NCBI RefSeq assembly: GCF_900129325.1
Contig: NZ_FQUP01000005.1
Span: 1 to 64,000, forward strand
Source: Kaistia soli DSM 19436
GTDB taxonomy: Bacteria; Pseudomonadota; Alphaproteobacteria; Rhizobiales; Kaistiaceae
DNA length: 64,000 bases
Direction of reading: 5' to 3'
Part shown: one piece after another, positions 46,686-55,508 of the stretch
How the letters are laid out: every line of letters begins with the position of its first letter
How positions within the stretch are numbered: the first letter of the stretch is position 1
Position numbers and translations under genes: made by a program
The notes under the pieces: generated by a model
The model's input: the letters and a program-made list of their open reading frames with translations, nothing else
What the model was told of the DNA's origin: nothing
The model's database searches: none

Positions 46686-48092
46686 ATGCCCGTCCAAGCC
46701 GCCACCCTCGAGCGGGAGAACCTGCTTCACCCCTGGATCGTGGAAGCGCGCGCGACGATTTCGCTGTCGCTGCCACTGATCCTCACCAATCTGGCGCAGA
46801 CGGTCATCAACGCGACGGATATCATTTTCATCGGCTGGCTCGGCTCGCGCATGCTGGCCGCCGGCGCGCTTGGCACCAATCTCTATTTCGCCATGCTGAT
46901 CTTTGGCATCGGCATGATCTCCGCCGTCTCGCCGATGATTGCCAAAAAGCTCGGCGAGCGGCGCCATTCTGTGCGCGCCGTGCGCAATATCGTCCGCCAA
47001 GGCTTCTGGCTCGCGCTGGCGATCTCCGTTCCCTTCTGGATTCTGCTGTGGCACAGCGAGGCCATTCTGATCGCCATCGGCCAGGAGCCGGAACTTGCGG
47101 CGATCGCCGGCCATTACATGCGTGGCCTGCAATGGGCGATGCTGCCCTTCCTCGGCTATCTGGTCCTGCGCTCCTTCGTCGTCGCGCTCGAACAGCCTTT
47201 CTGGTCGCTGGTCATCGGCATCATCGGCCTTGCGGTGAATGCGCTCGCCGTCTGGGTGCTGGTATTCGGCAAATTCGGCCTGCCGGCACTCGGTATCGTC
47301 GGCGCCGGCATCGGCTCGACCATCTCGGCGGTGGCGATGTTCGCCGGCATGGCGGTGGTCTGCGTGGTCCATCCCCGGTTCCGGCGCTACCATGTCTTTG
47401 GCTATTTCTGGCGGCCCGACCTTCGCGAATTCCTGAAGCTGGCAGCGCTTGGCCTGCCGATCGGCGTTGCCGTCGGCCTCGAAGTCACGGTGTTCAACGC
47501 GGCGGTGTTCCTGATGGGTCTCATCGGCGCCACAGAGGTGGCGGCCCATGCGATCGCGATCCAGTTCGCAGCGCTCTGCTTCATGGTGCCGCTCGGCTTC
47601 TCGCAGGCGGCGACGGTTCGCGTCGGCTATGCCTATGGCGCGCGCGACCGCGACGCGATCCGCAGGGCAGGCTGGACGCCCTTCGCGCTTGGCATCGCCT
47701 TCATGTGCTGCACAGCGCTGGTTATCCTCGCCATTCCCGAGACGCTCGCCGGTATCTTCCTCGATCGCGGCGACGTCGCGAACGCCGAGGTCGTCCGACT
47801 GACCGTCTCGTTCCTGTTCATCGCCGCGCTGTTCCAGGTCTTTGATGGAGCGCAGGTAATCGCCGGCGGCATGCTGCGTGGTCTGCATGATGCACGGGTT
47901 CCGATGCTCTATGCTGCGCTCGGCTATTGGGGCGTTGGCCTCGGCACCAGCGTCACCCTCGGCTTCGGGCTCGGCTATGGCGGCATCGGCATCTGGATCG
48001 GGCTGGCCTGCGGTCTTGCCGCGACCTCGACCATGCTGGTGGTCCGCTGGATGCGGCGCGGGCGGCTCGGGCTCGAAGGCGTCGCCGCCTGA
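46686..48092 (+). CDS. MATE family multidrug efflux transporter (NorM-like)
   Basis: MATE proteins export cationic drugs using Na+ or H+. The ATG at 46686 gives 468 residues with 12 predicted membrane segments in two similar halves. Typical segments are ISLSLPLILTNLAQTVINATDIIFIGWLGSRMLAAGALGTNLYF in the first half and AHAIAIQFAALCFMVPLGFSQAATVRVGYAYGARDRDA in the second. A frame extension to 46629 reads through the terminator-like hairpin and has no conserved sequence. It is divergent from the DUF2865 gene across 233 bases. Confidence 0.92.
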   Translation: MPVQAATLERENLLHPWIVEARATISLSLPLILTNLAQTVINATDIIFIGWLGSRMLAAGALGTNLYFAMLIFGIGMISAVSPMIAKKLGERRHSVRAVRNIVRQGFWLALAISVPFWILLWHSEAILIAIGQEPELAAIAGHYMRGLQWAMLPFLGYLVLRSFVVALEQPFWSLVIGIIGLAVNALAVWVLVFGKFGLPALGIVGAGIGSTISAVAMFAGMAVVCVVHPRFRRYHVFGYFWRPDLREFLKLAALGLPIGVAVGLEVTVFNAAVFLMGLIGATEVAAHAIAIQFAALCFMVPLGFSQAATVRVGYAYGARDRDAIRRAGWTPFALGIAFMCCTALVILAIPETLAGIFLDRGDVANAEVVRLTVSFLFIAALFQVFDGAQVIAGGMLRGLHDARVPMLYAALGYWGVGLGTSVTLGFGLGYGGIGIWIGLACGLAATSTMLVVRWMRRGRLGLEGVAA

Positions 48093-48160
48093 GCATTGCC
48101 CTCGCAAGTGCGGGCGCTGCCACCCTATATAGCGCTCGGCCCCTCGCGACGGAGATATCC

Positions 48161-48670
48161 ATGCGCCGCTCGATTGCTGCTGTTCTCATGATTTCGGCTG
48201 CCTGCGCCTTCGCGGCGCCGGCGCTAGCCGACGGTCCGGACCTCATCTTCAAAGAGTCGACCACGTTCAAATGGGTCACTCCGAACGACAAGATCGCCGT
48301 CTACGGCATCGATGATCCGGAAGTTGACGGCGTCGCCTGCCATTTCGCGGCGGCGGAAAAGGGCGGCGTCTCGGGCATGCTGGGGCTGGCTGAGGAGACG
48401 TCTGACATCTCGCTCGCCTGCCGTCAGGTCGGTCCGATTTCGTTCAAGGAGAAGATCGGCCAGGGCGATGAGATGTTCCGCCAGCGCCGCTCGTTCTGGT
48501 TCAAGAAAATGCAGATCGTGCGCGGGTGCGATCCGAAGCGGAATGTTCTGGTTTATCTCGTTTATTCCGACAAGCTGGTCGATGGCAGCCCGAAGAATTC
48601 GATCTCCAGCGTCCCGATCATGCCCTGGGGCGACAAGCCAGCCGCCCAGTGCAAGGATTTCATCAACTGA
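48161..48670 (+). CDS. creA: CreA family exported protein
   Basis: The ATG at 48161, after a ggag site, gives 169 residues with a signal peptide (MRRSIAAVLMISAACAFAAPALA). The mature part follows CreA throughout: IFKESTTFKWVTPNDKIAVYGIDDPEVDGVACHFA, TSDISLACRQVGPI and RNVLVYLVYSDKLVDGSPKNSISSVPIMPW. The function of CreA, named for its position near creBCD in E. coli, is unknown. Four cysteines may form two disulfides in the periplasm. It lies 68 bases after the MATE gene. Confidence 0.9.
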   Translation: MRRSIAAVLMISAACAFAAPALADGPDLIFKESTTFKWVTPNDKIAVYGIDDPEVDGVACHFAAAEKGGVSGMLGLAEETSDISLACRQVGPISFKEKIGQGDEMFRQRRSFWFKKMQIVRGCDPKRNVLVYLVYSDKLVDGSPKNSISSVPIMPWGDKPAAQCKDFIN

Positions 48671-48766
48671 GGCGGTCGAGGGGCTAGCACGCGCGGCCGC
48701 TCTCTTGCGATCGGGCGAGAGAAGCACTAACCCGGAAACCGACAGGATCCCCGAAGGACGTTGCCC

Positions 48767-50248
48767 ATGAACGCCATTGCCCGCCCCGCCGACCCGAAGA
48801 AGCTGATCCGGGGTGCGACCGGCGACTGGGAGGTCGTGATCGGCCTCGAAGTGCATGCGCAGGTGCTGTCGAATTCGAAGCTGTTCTCGGGGTCCTCGAC
48901 CGAGTTCGGCGGCGCGCCGAACTCGCATGTCAGCCTCGTTGACGCCGCGATGCCGGGCATGCTGCCGGTGATCAATCGCGAATGCGTGGCGCAGGCCGTG
49001 CGCACCGGGCTCGGCCTCAAGGCGGCGATCAACACGCGCAGCGTTTTCGATCGCAAGAACTATTTCTATCCAGACCTGCCGCAGGGCTATCAGATCTCGC
49101 AGTATAAGCAGCCGATCGTTGGCGAGGGTGAAATCACGATCGATCTCGATGGCGGCGAAAGCGTCAGTGTCGGCATTGAGCGGCTGCATCTGGAACAGGA
49201 CGCCGGCAAGTCGCTGCATGACCAGCATCCGACCATGAGCTTCGTCGACCTCAATCGCTCGGGTGTCGCGCTGATGGAGATCGTGTCGAAGCCGGATCTG
49301 CGCTCGGCCGACGAGGCCAAGGCCTATCTCACCAAGCTGCGCACAATCATGCGCTATCTCGGCACCTGCGACGGCAACATGGACGAAGGCTCGATGCGCG
49401 CCGACGTCAATGTTTCCGTTCGTCGTCCGGGCGAGCCGTTCGGAACGCGCTGCGAGATTAAGAACGTCAATTCGATCCGCTTCGTCGGCCAGGCCGTCGA
49501 CTATGAAGCGCGCCGCCAGATCGCGATTATCGAGGACGGCGGCGTGATCGAGCAGCAGACGCGGCTTTTCGACGCCAACAAGGGCGAGACGCGGTCGATG
49601 CGCTCAAAGGAAGAAGCGCATGACTATCGCTATTTCCCCGATCCGGACCTCCTGCCGCTGGTGCTCGACGAGGCCTGGATAGAAGGTCTCGCCGCAGCTC
49701 TTCCGGAGCTGCCCGACGCCCGCAAGGCGCGCTTCATCGCCGATTATGGGCTTTCGCCCTATGATGCCGGTGTGCTGGTGCTTGAGAAGGATACGGCCGA
49801 ATTCTACGAGGCGGTCGCCAAGGGCCGCGATGCCAAGGCTGCCGCCAATTGGGTCACGCAGGAACTTGCCGCCCGCCTGAACAAGGACGGCCTCGATATC
49901 GCCAGCAGCCCGGTTTCGGCCGCTCAGCTCGGTGCGATCATCGACCTGATCACCGACGGCACCATCTCCGGCAAGATCGCCAAGGATCTCTTCGAGATCA
50001 TCTGGTCGGAGGGCGGCGATCCCAAGGCGATCGTCGAGGCGCGCGGGCTGAAGCAGGTCACCGACACAGGCGCGATCGAGAAAGTGGTCGATGACATCAT
50101 CGCCGCCAATCCCGACAAGGTCGAACAGGTGAAACTGAAGCCGACGCTTGCCGGCTGGTTCGTCGGCCAGATCATGAAGGCATCCGGCGGCAAGGCGAAT
50201 CCGCAGGCCGTGAACGAGATCCTGAAGCGGAAGCTCGGCCTGGAGTGA
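48767..50248 (+). CDS. gatB: Aspartyl/glutamyl-tRNA(Asn/Gln) amidotransferase subunit B
   Basis: GatB is the kinase/tRNA-binding subunit of GatCAB, which amidates mischarged Glu-tRNA(Gln) and Asp-tRNA(Asn). The ATG at 48767 gives 493 residues; a TTG two codons earlier is less likely. The cradle domain starts [23 protein letters not shown] and has [32 protein letters not shown] and the tRNA-binding YqeY-like C-terminal domain (about 350-493). gatC and gatA are not adjacent. It complements the GltX2-type GluRS located 4 kb upstream. Confidence 0.95.
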   Translation: MNAIARPADPKKLIRGATGDWEVVIGLEVHAQVLSNSKLFSGSSTEFGGAPNSHVSLVDAAMPGMLPVINRECVAQAVRTGLGLKAAINTRSVFDRKNYFYPDLPQGYQISQYKQPIVGEGEITIDLDGGESVSVGIERLHLEQDAGKSLHDQHPTMSFVDLNRSGVALMEIVSKPDLRSADEAKAYLTKLRTIMRYLGTCDGNMDEGSMRADVNVSVRRPGEPFGTRCEIKNVNSIRFVGQAVDYEARRQIAIIEDGGVIEQQTRLFDANKGETRSMRSKEEAHDYRYFPDPDLLPLVLDEAWIEGLAAALPELPDARKARFIADYGLSPYDAGVLVLEKDTAEFYEAVAKGRDAKAAANWVTQELAARLNKDGLDIASSPVSAAQLGAIIDLITDGTISGKIAKDLFEIIWSEGGDPKAIVEARGLKQVTDTGAIEKVVDDIIAANPDKVEQVKLKPTLAGWFVGQIMKASGGKANPQAVNEILKRKLGLE

Positions 50249-50424
50249 CGCGGGCAGGGCGCCGCCACGCGCTTGTTTGTCGTTATTTGCAGTCTTCGCC
50301 TGAGCTCATTTCGGTGAGTCGGCTCGCCATCGGATGATCGCCAGATTGTCGAGAGCGACTGCGCCCGCCGGCCGAGCCGCGCCTTTTTCGGCCAGAGCGC
50401 TGCTTGGCCTGCATGCACGGCGGG

Positions 50425-50453
50425 TTGAGTTTTTCGATCGCCAAACATACTAT
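50425..50453 (+). promoter_or_regulatory. Sigma-70-type promoter for the FadR-type regulator
   Basis: TTGAGT (50425-50430) and TACTAT (50448-50453) are separated by 17 bases, a good vegetative promoter. Transcription from about 50460 supports the ATG at 50515 as start and argues against the in-frame ATG at 50452, which overlaps the -10 box. Confidence 0.6.
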
Positions 50454-50514
50454 GAATGAGCGCGCAGGGTCGTTGGCCCCCGCCAGGCGCGACCATGGAG
50501 GGGCAGGCAAGACG

Positions 50515-51294
50515 ATGCGCGGCGTCCAGGATACGACGCGTGCTCTCGCAACGACGGGGCGGGAGCGCGTGACAAGCTTGTCCGATCGCGTTGCGGGCGA
50601 GATCGGTCGCCGCATCGTTTCCGGACAGTACCAGCCGGGGGACACGCTGCCGACAGAGCCCCGCGTTCAGGAAGAGTTCAAGGTTTCCCGCACGGCGGTT
50701 CGCGAGGCCATTCGACTGTTGTCGGCCAAGGGGCTGACCGTGTCGCGGCCGAAGATCGGCACCAAGGTCCGGCCGCGCTCGGACTGGAATATGCTCGATC
50801 CCGACGTGCTGCGCTGGCAGATCGATCCTTTTCCGAGCGACGAATTCATTCACTCGCTGTTCGAGATGCGCGAGATCATCGAGCCAGCCGCCGCCTCGCG
50901 TGCCGCCGAGCGCGCTACGGCCGAGGAGATCGAGGCGCTGGCCGAGGCGTTCGAGGGTATCCGGAGCCGTCCGCGCGGCAGCGCCGACCAGATCAAGGCC
51001 GATCTCGCCTTCCACATGGTGGTGCTCGAAGCCTCGCATAATCCTCTGCTGCGCTCGGCCGGCAGCATGATCGAATCGGGCCTCGTCATTTCGTTTTCTC
51101 TCGGCTGGCGTACCGTGATGGGCGACGATGCGGTGCTGCAGCATCGCGATGTCTATGAGGCGATCCGTGACCGCAATGCCGATGGCGCCTTTCTCGCGAT
51201 GCGGCGGCTGCTGCGCAACGCCAAGGGCAATGTCTTCGATTCCATCTGGGTGAACCGGCGCAGCGAGGCCGGCGCCGAAACTGAAATCCGTTAG
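50515..51294 (+). CDS. GntR/FadR (FCD) family regulator
   Basis: The ATG at 50515 gives 259 residues. A winged helix-turn-helix occupies about 20-90 (SLSDRVAGEIGRRIVSGQYQPGDTLPTEPRVQEEFKVSRTAVREAIRLLSAKGL), and an all-helical FCD ligand domain follows, with the metal-type residues in EMREIIEPAAASRAAE, DLAFHMVVLEASHN and QHRDVYEAI. FCD regulators bind sugar acids or related carboxylates. The two genes downstream encode sugar-acid enzymes, so it is the likely controller of that cassette. Confidence 0.9.
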   Translation: MRGVQDTTRALATTGRERVTSLSDRVAGEIGRRIVSGQYQPGDTLPTEPRVQEEFKVSRTAVREAIRLLSAKGLTVSRPKIGTKVRPRSDWNMLDPDVLRWQIDPFPSDEFIHSLFEMREIIEPAAASRAAERATAEEIEALAEAFEGIRSRPRGSADQIKADLAFHMVVLEASHNPLLRSAGSMIESGLVISFSLGWRTVMGDDAVLQHRDVYEAIRDRNADGAFLAMRRLLRNAKGNVFDSIWVNRRSEAGAETEIR

Positions 51295-51395
51295 CGGACC
51301 GAATTTCCATCTGCCCGGGCGCATGCCGCGCCACCGGGCTTTTTTGACAATCGAGGCCGGCCCGAAGGCGGCCCGAGCACCTGAAGGAGGAAGCG

Positions 51396-52397
51396 ATGAG
51401 ATTGATGCAGATCAGGACCGAAGAGGGTGGCCGCGCCGTCGTGGCGACCGTCGGTTCGGCTAAGGACCAGCGGTCCTACATCGTTCCGGGCTACACCACG
51501 ATCTATGATCTGGCGCGCGCCGCCATCGCTGCAAAGAGCGGGATCGTGTCGCTGGTTGAGGCGGCCGGCGAGGGCGCTGCGGTCGACCGCGCGGCGCTGC
51601 TGGCATCCGGCCGCGTGCTGGGGCCGATCGATCATCCCGATCCGGCGCATCTCCTCATCACCGGCACCGGCCTGACGCATCTCGGTTCGGCCTCGGCGCG
51701 TGACGCCATGCACAAGACCGCTGCCGTCGCGGAAGAGACGCTGACCGACTCGATGAAGATGTTCCGCATGGGCATCGAAGGCGGCAAGCCGGCCGCCGGT
51801 AAGGTTGGCGTGCAGCCGGAATGGTTCTTCAAGGGCGACGGCGCGCTTCTGGTAGGCCCGGGCGAACCGCTGACCGCGCCCTCCTTCGCGCAGGACGGTG
51901 GCGAGGAGCCTGAGGTCGCCGGCATCTACATCATCAGCGATGACGGCCTGCCGTTCCGCATTGGCTTCGCGCTCGCCAACGAATTCTCCGACCATGTGAT
52001 GGAGCGGGTGAACTATCTCTACCTCGCCCATTCGAAGCTCCGCGAATGCTCGGTCGGGCCGGAACTCCTGGTGGGTCCGCTGCCGGATGATGTCCGCGGC
52101 CGCTCGCGCATCCTGCGCAACAACCAGGTGATCTTCGACGAGCCCTTCCTCTCCGGCGAGGCGAACATGTCGCATACGCTCGAGAACCTCGAGCATCACC
52201 ACTTCAAATACGATTTCTTCCGCCGCCCGGGCCAGATCCACGTTCACACCTACGGCACCGCGACGCTGTCGGTTGCCTTCGGCATCAAGACCGAGCCGGG
52301 CGACGTGTTCGAGATCGAATCCGAGGTCTTCGGCCTGCCGCTGCGCAATGCGCTGGCCTTCGCGCCGGAAGAGACCGTGACGGTGACCGCACTCTGA
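51396..52397 (+). CDS. AraD1/GguC family protein (FAH-like)
   Basis: The 333-residue product begins MRLMQIRTEEGGRAVVATV after a gaaggaggaag site. It shows the AraD1/GguC layout: TGLTHLGSASARDAMHKT, QPEWFFKGDGALLVGPGEPL, EPEVAGIYIISDDGLPFRIGFALANEFSDH and the C-terminal NMSHTLENLEHHHFKYDFF. The fold is that of fumarylacetoacetate hydrolase, which uses a divalent metal. Relatives act in pentose-acid catabolism in rhizobia and are annotated near araD or gguAB genes; the exact reaction is not certain. It sits between the FadR-type regulator (101 bases) and the semialdehyde dehydrogenase. Confidence 0.87.
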   Translation: MRLMQIRTEEGGRAVVATVGSAKDQRSYIVPGYTTIYDLARAAIAAKSGIVSLVEAAGEGAAVDRAALLASGRVLGPIDHPDPAHLLITGTGLTHLGSASARDAMHKTAAVAEETLTDSMKMFRMGIEGGKPAAGKVGVQPEWFFKGDGALLVGPGEPLTAPSFAQDGGEEPEVAGIYIISDDGLPFRIGFALANEFSDHVMERVNYLYLAHSKLRECSVGPELLVGPLPDDVRGRSRILRNNQVIFDEPFLSGEANMSHTLENLEHHHFKYDFFRRPGQIHVHTYGTATLSVAFGIKTEPGDVFEIESEVFGLPLRNALAFAPEETVTVTAL

Positions 52398-52536
52398 TCT
52401 GGCGGCGGCCGCATCGGCGGTTGGCCCGGAGGGCCCCGCGCGATAGAACGGACGCCAATGCGATCCACCTCATCCCTTGGGAAGCCATCCCGTTCGGCGG
52501 GCCGGCTTCCCTCCCCATGAAACATCCGAGGATGCG

Positions 52537-53973
52537 ATGACCGAACTGCACAAGAACTATATTGGCGGCGAATGGGTCGCTGGCGATGCCCGCCCCAACA
52601 TCAATCCCTCCAACACCAATGAAGTGGTCGGCGAATTCGCGCAGGGCACCGCTGCCGACGCCAAGGCCGCCATCGACGCCGCAGCGCTGGCCTTCAAGAC
52701 CTGGTCCCAGTCGGGGATCCAGCAGCGCCATGACATCCTGAAGGCGACTGGCGACGAACTCCTTGCCCGCAAGGAAGAGATCGGCCGCCTCCTGTCGCGT
52801 GAAGAGGGCAAGACGCTGCCCGAGGGCATCGGCGAGACGACCCGCGCCGCGCAGATCTTCCACTTCTTCGCGGGCGAGACGCTGCGCCTTGCCGGCGAGA
52901 TCCTGCCGAGCGTGCGTCCGGGCATCGACGTTTCGATCACCCGCGAGCCGGTCGGCGTGGTCGGGCTGATCACGCCGTGGAACTTCCCGATCGCCATTCC
53001 CGCCTGGAAGATCGCCCCGGCGCTGGCCTATGGCAACACCGTGGTGATCAAGCCGGCCGATCTCGTGCCGGCCTGCACCTGGACCATCGTCGACATCCTC
53101 GTCCGCAACGGCCTGCCGAAGGGCGTGCTGAACCTCGTGATGGGCCGCGGCTCGGTCGTCGGCCAGGCGATCCTCGAATCGCCGAAGGTCAATGCGCTTT
53201 CCTTCACCGGCTCGGTTGGAACCGGCAAGAAGGTCGCCGAGGCCTCTATCGCCGTGATGCGCAAGTTCCAGCTCGAGATGGGCGGCAAGAACCCGACGAT
53301 CGTGCTCGATGACGCCGATCTCAAGGTCGCGGTCGAATCGACCGTCAACAGCGCCTTCTTCTCGACCGGCCAGCGCTGCACGGCGTCGTCGCGTCTGATC
53401 GTTACCGAGAAGATCCACGACCAGTACGTCGAGGCGATGGCCAAGCGCATGAAGGATCTCGTCGTCGACGACGCGATCAAGCAGGGCACGCATATCGGAC
53501 CGGTCGTCGACCAGAGCCAGCTCGACCAGGACGAGCGCTATATCCAGATCGCCAAGGACGAGGGTGGCACGCTCGCTGTTGGCGGCAACCGGATCGAGCG
53601 CGACAATCCGGGCTTCTTCCTGGAGCCGACGCTCTTCACCGGCACGACGCCGGAGATGCGCATCAATAAGGAAGAAGTGTTCGGCCCGGTCGCCAGCGTC
53701 ATCAAGGTCGCTGATTATGACGAGGCGCTCGCGGTTGCCAACGACACGCCGTTCGGTCTCTCGGCCGGCATCGTGACGACCAGCCTCAAGCACGCCTCGC
53801 ACTTCAAGCGCAATGCCGAGGCCGGCATGGTCATGGTCAACCTGCCGACGGCGGGTGTCGACTATCACGTGCCCTTCGGCGGTCGTAAGGGTTCCAGCTA
53901 CGGCCCGCGCGAGCAGGGCAAGTATGCGGTCGAGTTCTTCACCACCGTGAAGACGGCCTATACGCAGCCGTAA
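52537..53973 (+). CDS. Alpha-ketoglutaric semialdehyde dehydrogenase (ALDH family)
   Basis: This aldehyde dehydrogenase probably oxidises 2-oxoglutarate semialdehyde to 2-oxoglutarate, the last step of non-phosphorylating pentose and sugar-acid pathways. The ATG at 52537 gives 478 residues (MTELHKNYIGGEWVAG). The catalytic cysteine is C281 (GQRCTASSR), the general base E247 (LEMGGKNP), and the cofactor site includes TPWNFPIAIPAWKIAPALAYGNTVVIKPA. Specificity is inferred from sequence resemblance and from the FadR and AraD1 genes upstream. The other pathway enzymes and a sugar transporter are not within this window. Confidence 0.88.
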   Translation: MTELHKNYIGGEWVAGDARPNINPSNTNEVVGEFAQGTAADAKAAIDAAALAFKTWSQSGIQQRHDILKATGDELLARKEEIGRLLSREEGKTLPEGIGETTRAAQIFHFFAGETLRLAGEILPSVRPGIDVSITREPVGVVGLITPWNFPIAIPAWKIAPALAYGNTVVIKPADLVPACTWTIVDILVRNGLPKGVLNLVMGRGSVVGQAILESPKVNALSFTGSVGTGKKVAEASIAVMRKFQLEMGGKNPTIVLDDADLKVAVESTVNSAFFSTGQRCTASSRLIVTEKIHDQYVEAMAKRMKDLVVDDAIKQGTHIGPVVDQSQLDQDERYIQIAKDEGGTLAVGGNRIERDNPGFFLEPTLFTGTTPEMRINKEEVFGPVASVIKVADYDEALAVANDTPFGLSAGIVTTSLKHASHFKRNAEAGMVMVNLPTAGVDYHVPFGGRKGSSYGPREQGKYAVEFFTTVKTAYTQP

Positions 53974-54062
53974 GGCATGCTTCTGGGGCGGCTGCTTGCG
54001 GCCGCCCCGTCAAGTCTAGGTTTGGTCGGTGCTGCAGAGCGCGGATCGACGTCTTCGACGGA

Positions 54063-54278
54063 TTATTCGCGCATGCCTGCCACGGCAAGGGCGCGTTCGC
54101 CGAACGCTGCGTCCGGGAACGCCTCGCGCATGGCGCGGAGCGCCTCGGCGCCGCTCGATGGCGCCATCAGCGTCAACACGCGGCGCATCTGGGCGATCTG
54201 CAGGTCCAGCGCGGCCACAAAGCGGGGGTCGTCTGCGGCCAGCGTTTCGGCCTCAAACTCACGCGGGGCATGCTGCAT
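54063..54278 (-). CDS. Small hypothetical protein
   Basis: A 71-residue helical protein (MQHAPREFEAETLAADDPRF...) with gggag placed eight bases ahead of its ATG. It contains two Ala/Leu/Arg-rich segments (ALDLQIAQMRRVLTLM and AEALRAMREAFPDAAFGERALAV) and no cysteine, membrane segment or recognised domain. It is divergent from puuE and convergent with the aldehyde dehydrogenase. The ribosome-binding site and intact frame are the main reasons to call it real; no function is suggested. Confidence 0.6.
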   Translation of the reverse strand: MQHAPREFEAETLAADDPRFVAALDLQIAQMRRVLTLMAPSSGAEALRAMREAFPDAAFGERALAVAGMRE

Positions 54279-54342
54279 CTGCCGTCTCCCTCGTCGCGGG
54301 TTCGTCCGCGGCCATCATCCCCGTAAATTTGCGCGCCGAAGG

Positions 54343-54357
54343 TTAACCACTCGTAAA
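54343..54357. promoter_or_regulatory. Candidate CtrA-like box
   Basis: TTAA, seven bases, TAAA matches the CtrA consensus TTAA-N7-TTAA with one mismatch. It lies in the 180-base divergent gap, about 65 bases upstream of the small hypothetical gene and 102 bases upstream of puuE. Such matches occur by chance, though AT-rich words are rare in this GC-rich window. Confidence 0.25.
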
Positions 54358-54458
54358 GCGCGGCGTCCCGGCGCAGGTTCGCGGGCGCGGATCGCCTTGC
54401 GGCGAGCGATCCGCTCTGGTCCACTTCCGTTCAGTTCGACACCGACAGCGAGCGCCTC

Positions 54459-55370
54459 ATGACGACACCCTATCCGCGCGATCTCATCGGCTATGGCCGC
54501 ACCCCGCCCGATCCGAAATGGCCCGGCGGCGCCAATATCGCGGTACAGTTCGTCGTCAACTATGAGGAAGGCGGCGAGAGTTCCATTCTTGACGGCGACA
54601 AGGCCTCGGAATCGCTGCTGTCGGAGATCGTCGGCGCGCAGCCCTGGCCGGGCCAGCGCAACCTCAACATGGAATCGATCTACGAATATGGATCGCGGGC
54701 CGGGTTCTGGCGGCTCTGGCGATTGTTCTCGAGCCGCGGCATCCCGGTCACCTGTTATGGCGTGACGCTTGCCATGGCGCGCAATCCCGAGGCAGTCGCG
54801 GCGATGAAGGAAGCCGATTGGGAACTGGCAAGTCACGGCCTCAGATGGCTCGAATACAAGGACTTCCCGGAGGCCGAAGAGCGGCGGCACATCCATGATG
54901 CGATCCGTATCCACACCGAGATCACCGGCTCGCGGCCGCTCGGCTTCTACCAGGGCAAGCCGTCGGACAATACGCTGCGGCTTCTCATGGAGGAGGGCGG
55001 CTTCCTCTATACCTCGGACAACTACTCGGACGACCTTCCGTTCTGGATCGCCGGGCCGAACGGGCCGCATCTCATCATCCCCTATACGCTCGACACCAAC
55101 GACATGCGCTTTGCGACGCCGCAGGGGTTCAACTCCGGCGACCAGTTCTTCACTTATCTGAAGGACGCGTTCGACATGCTCTATGAGGAAGGGGAGCAGG
55201 GTGCGCCGAAGATGCTGAGCGTCGGCCTGCATTGCCGGCTTGTCGGCCGGCCGGCGCGCGCTCAGGCGCTTGCCCGCTTCGTCGACTATGTCGCCTCGAA
55301 GGACAGGGTCTGGATTCCCCGCCGCATTGATGTTGCCTGGCACTGGCACGCGCACCACAAGCCGGCGTGA
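54459..55370 (+). CDS. puuE: Allantoinase PuuE
   Basis: PuuE is a polysaccharide-deacetylase-fold enzyme that opens the allantoin ring. The 303-residue product begins MTTPYPRDLIGYGRTPPDPKWPGGANIAVQFVVNYEEGGE, the PuuE hallmark, then has ESIYEYGSRAGFWRL, ASHGLRWLEYKDF and the C-terminal WIPRRIDVAWHWHAHHKP. Other purine-ureide genes are not adjacent, so uptake and later steps must be encoded elsewhere. It is read divergently from the small hypothetical gene. Confidence 0.93.
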   Translation: MTTPYPRDLIGYGRTPPDPKWPGGANIAVQFVVNYEEGGESSILDGDKASESLLSEIVGAQPWPGQRNLNMESIYEYGSRAGFWRLWRLFSSRGIPVTCYGVTLAMARNPEAVAAMKEADWELASHGLRWLEYKDFPEAEERRHIHDAIRIHTEITGSRPLGFYQGKPSDNTLRLLMEEGGFLYTSDNYSDDLPFWIAGPNGPHLIIPYTLDTNDMRFATPQGFNSGDQFFTYLKDAFDMLYEEGEQGAPKMLSVGLHCRLVGRPARAQALARFVDYVASKDRVWIPRRIDVAWHWHAHHKPA

Positions 55371-55508
55371 TCTGCGACCGTGTCTCAAGGTCGTTGGGGT
55401 CATCGCTCGGAGCAACGGGAGTTTGTCGTCGTTTCGTCCGGTGCCCCGCGGCCGGCCTAGCCCGGTTTGCCTTGAATCCCGGGCTTTTGAAGGGTACTTC
55501 CGTCAGAA

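Noticed and set aside
46575-48107. 510-codon minus-strand frame opposite the MATE gene
   Set aside because: The sequence is a low-complexity Asp/Glu/His/Arg mixture typical of a shadow of a membrane protein gene.
50452-50514. Earlier in-frame start for the FadR-type regulator
   Set aside because: The ATG at 50452 overlaps the -10 box of a good promoter, and the added residues are not part of the fold.
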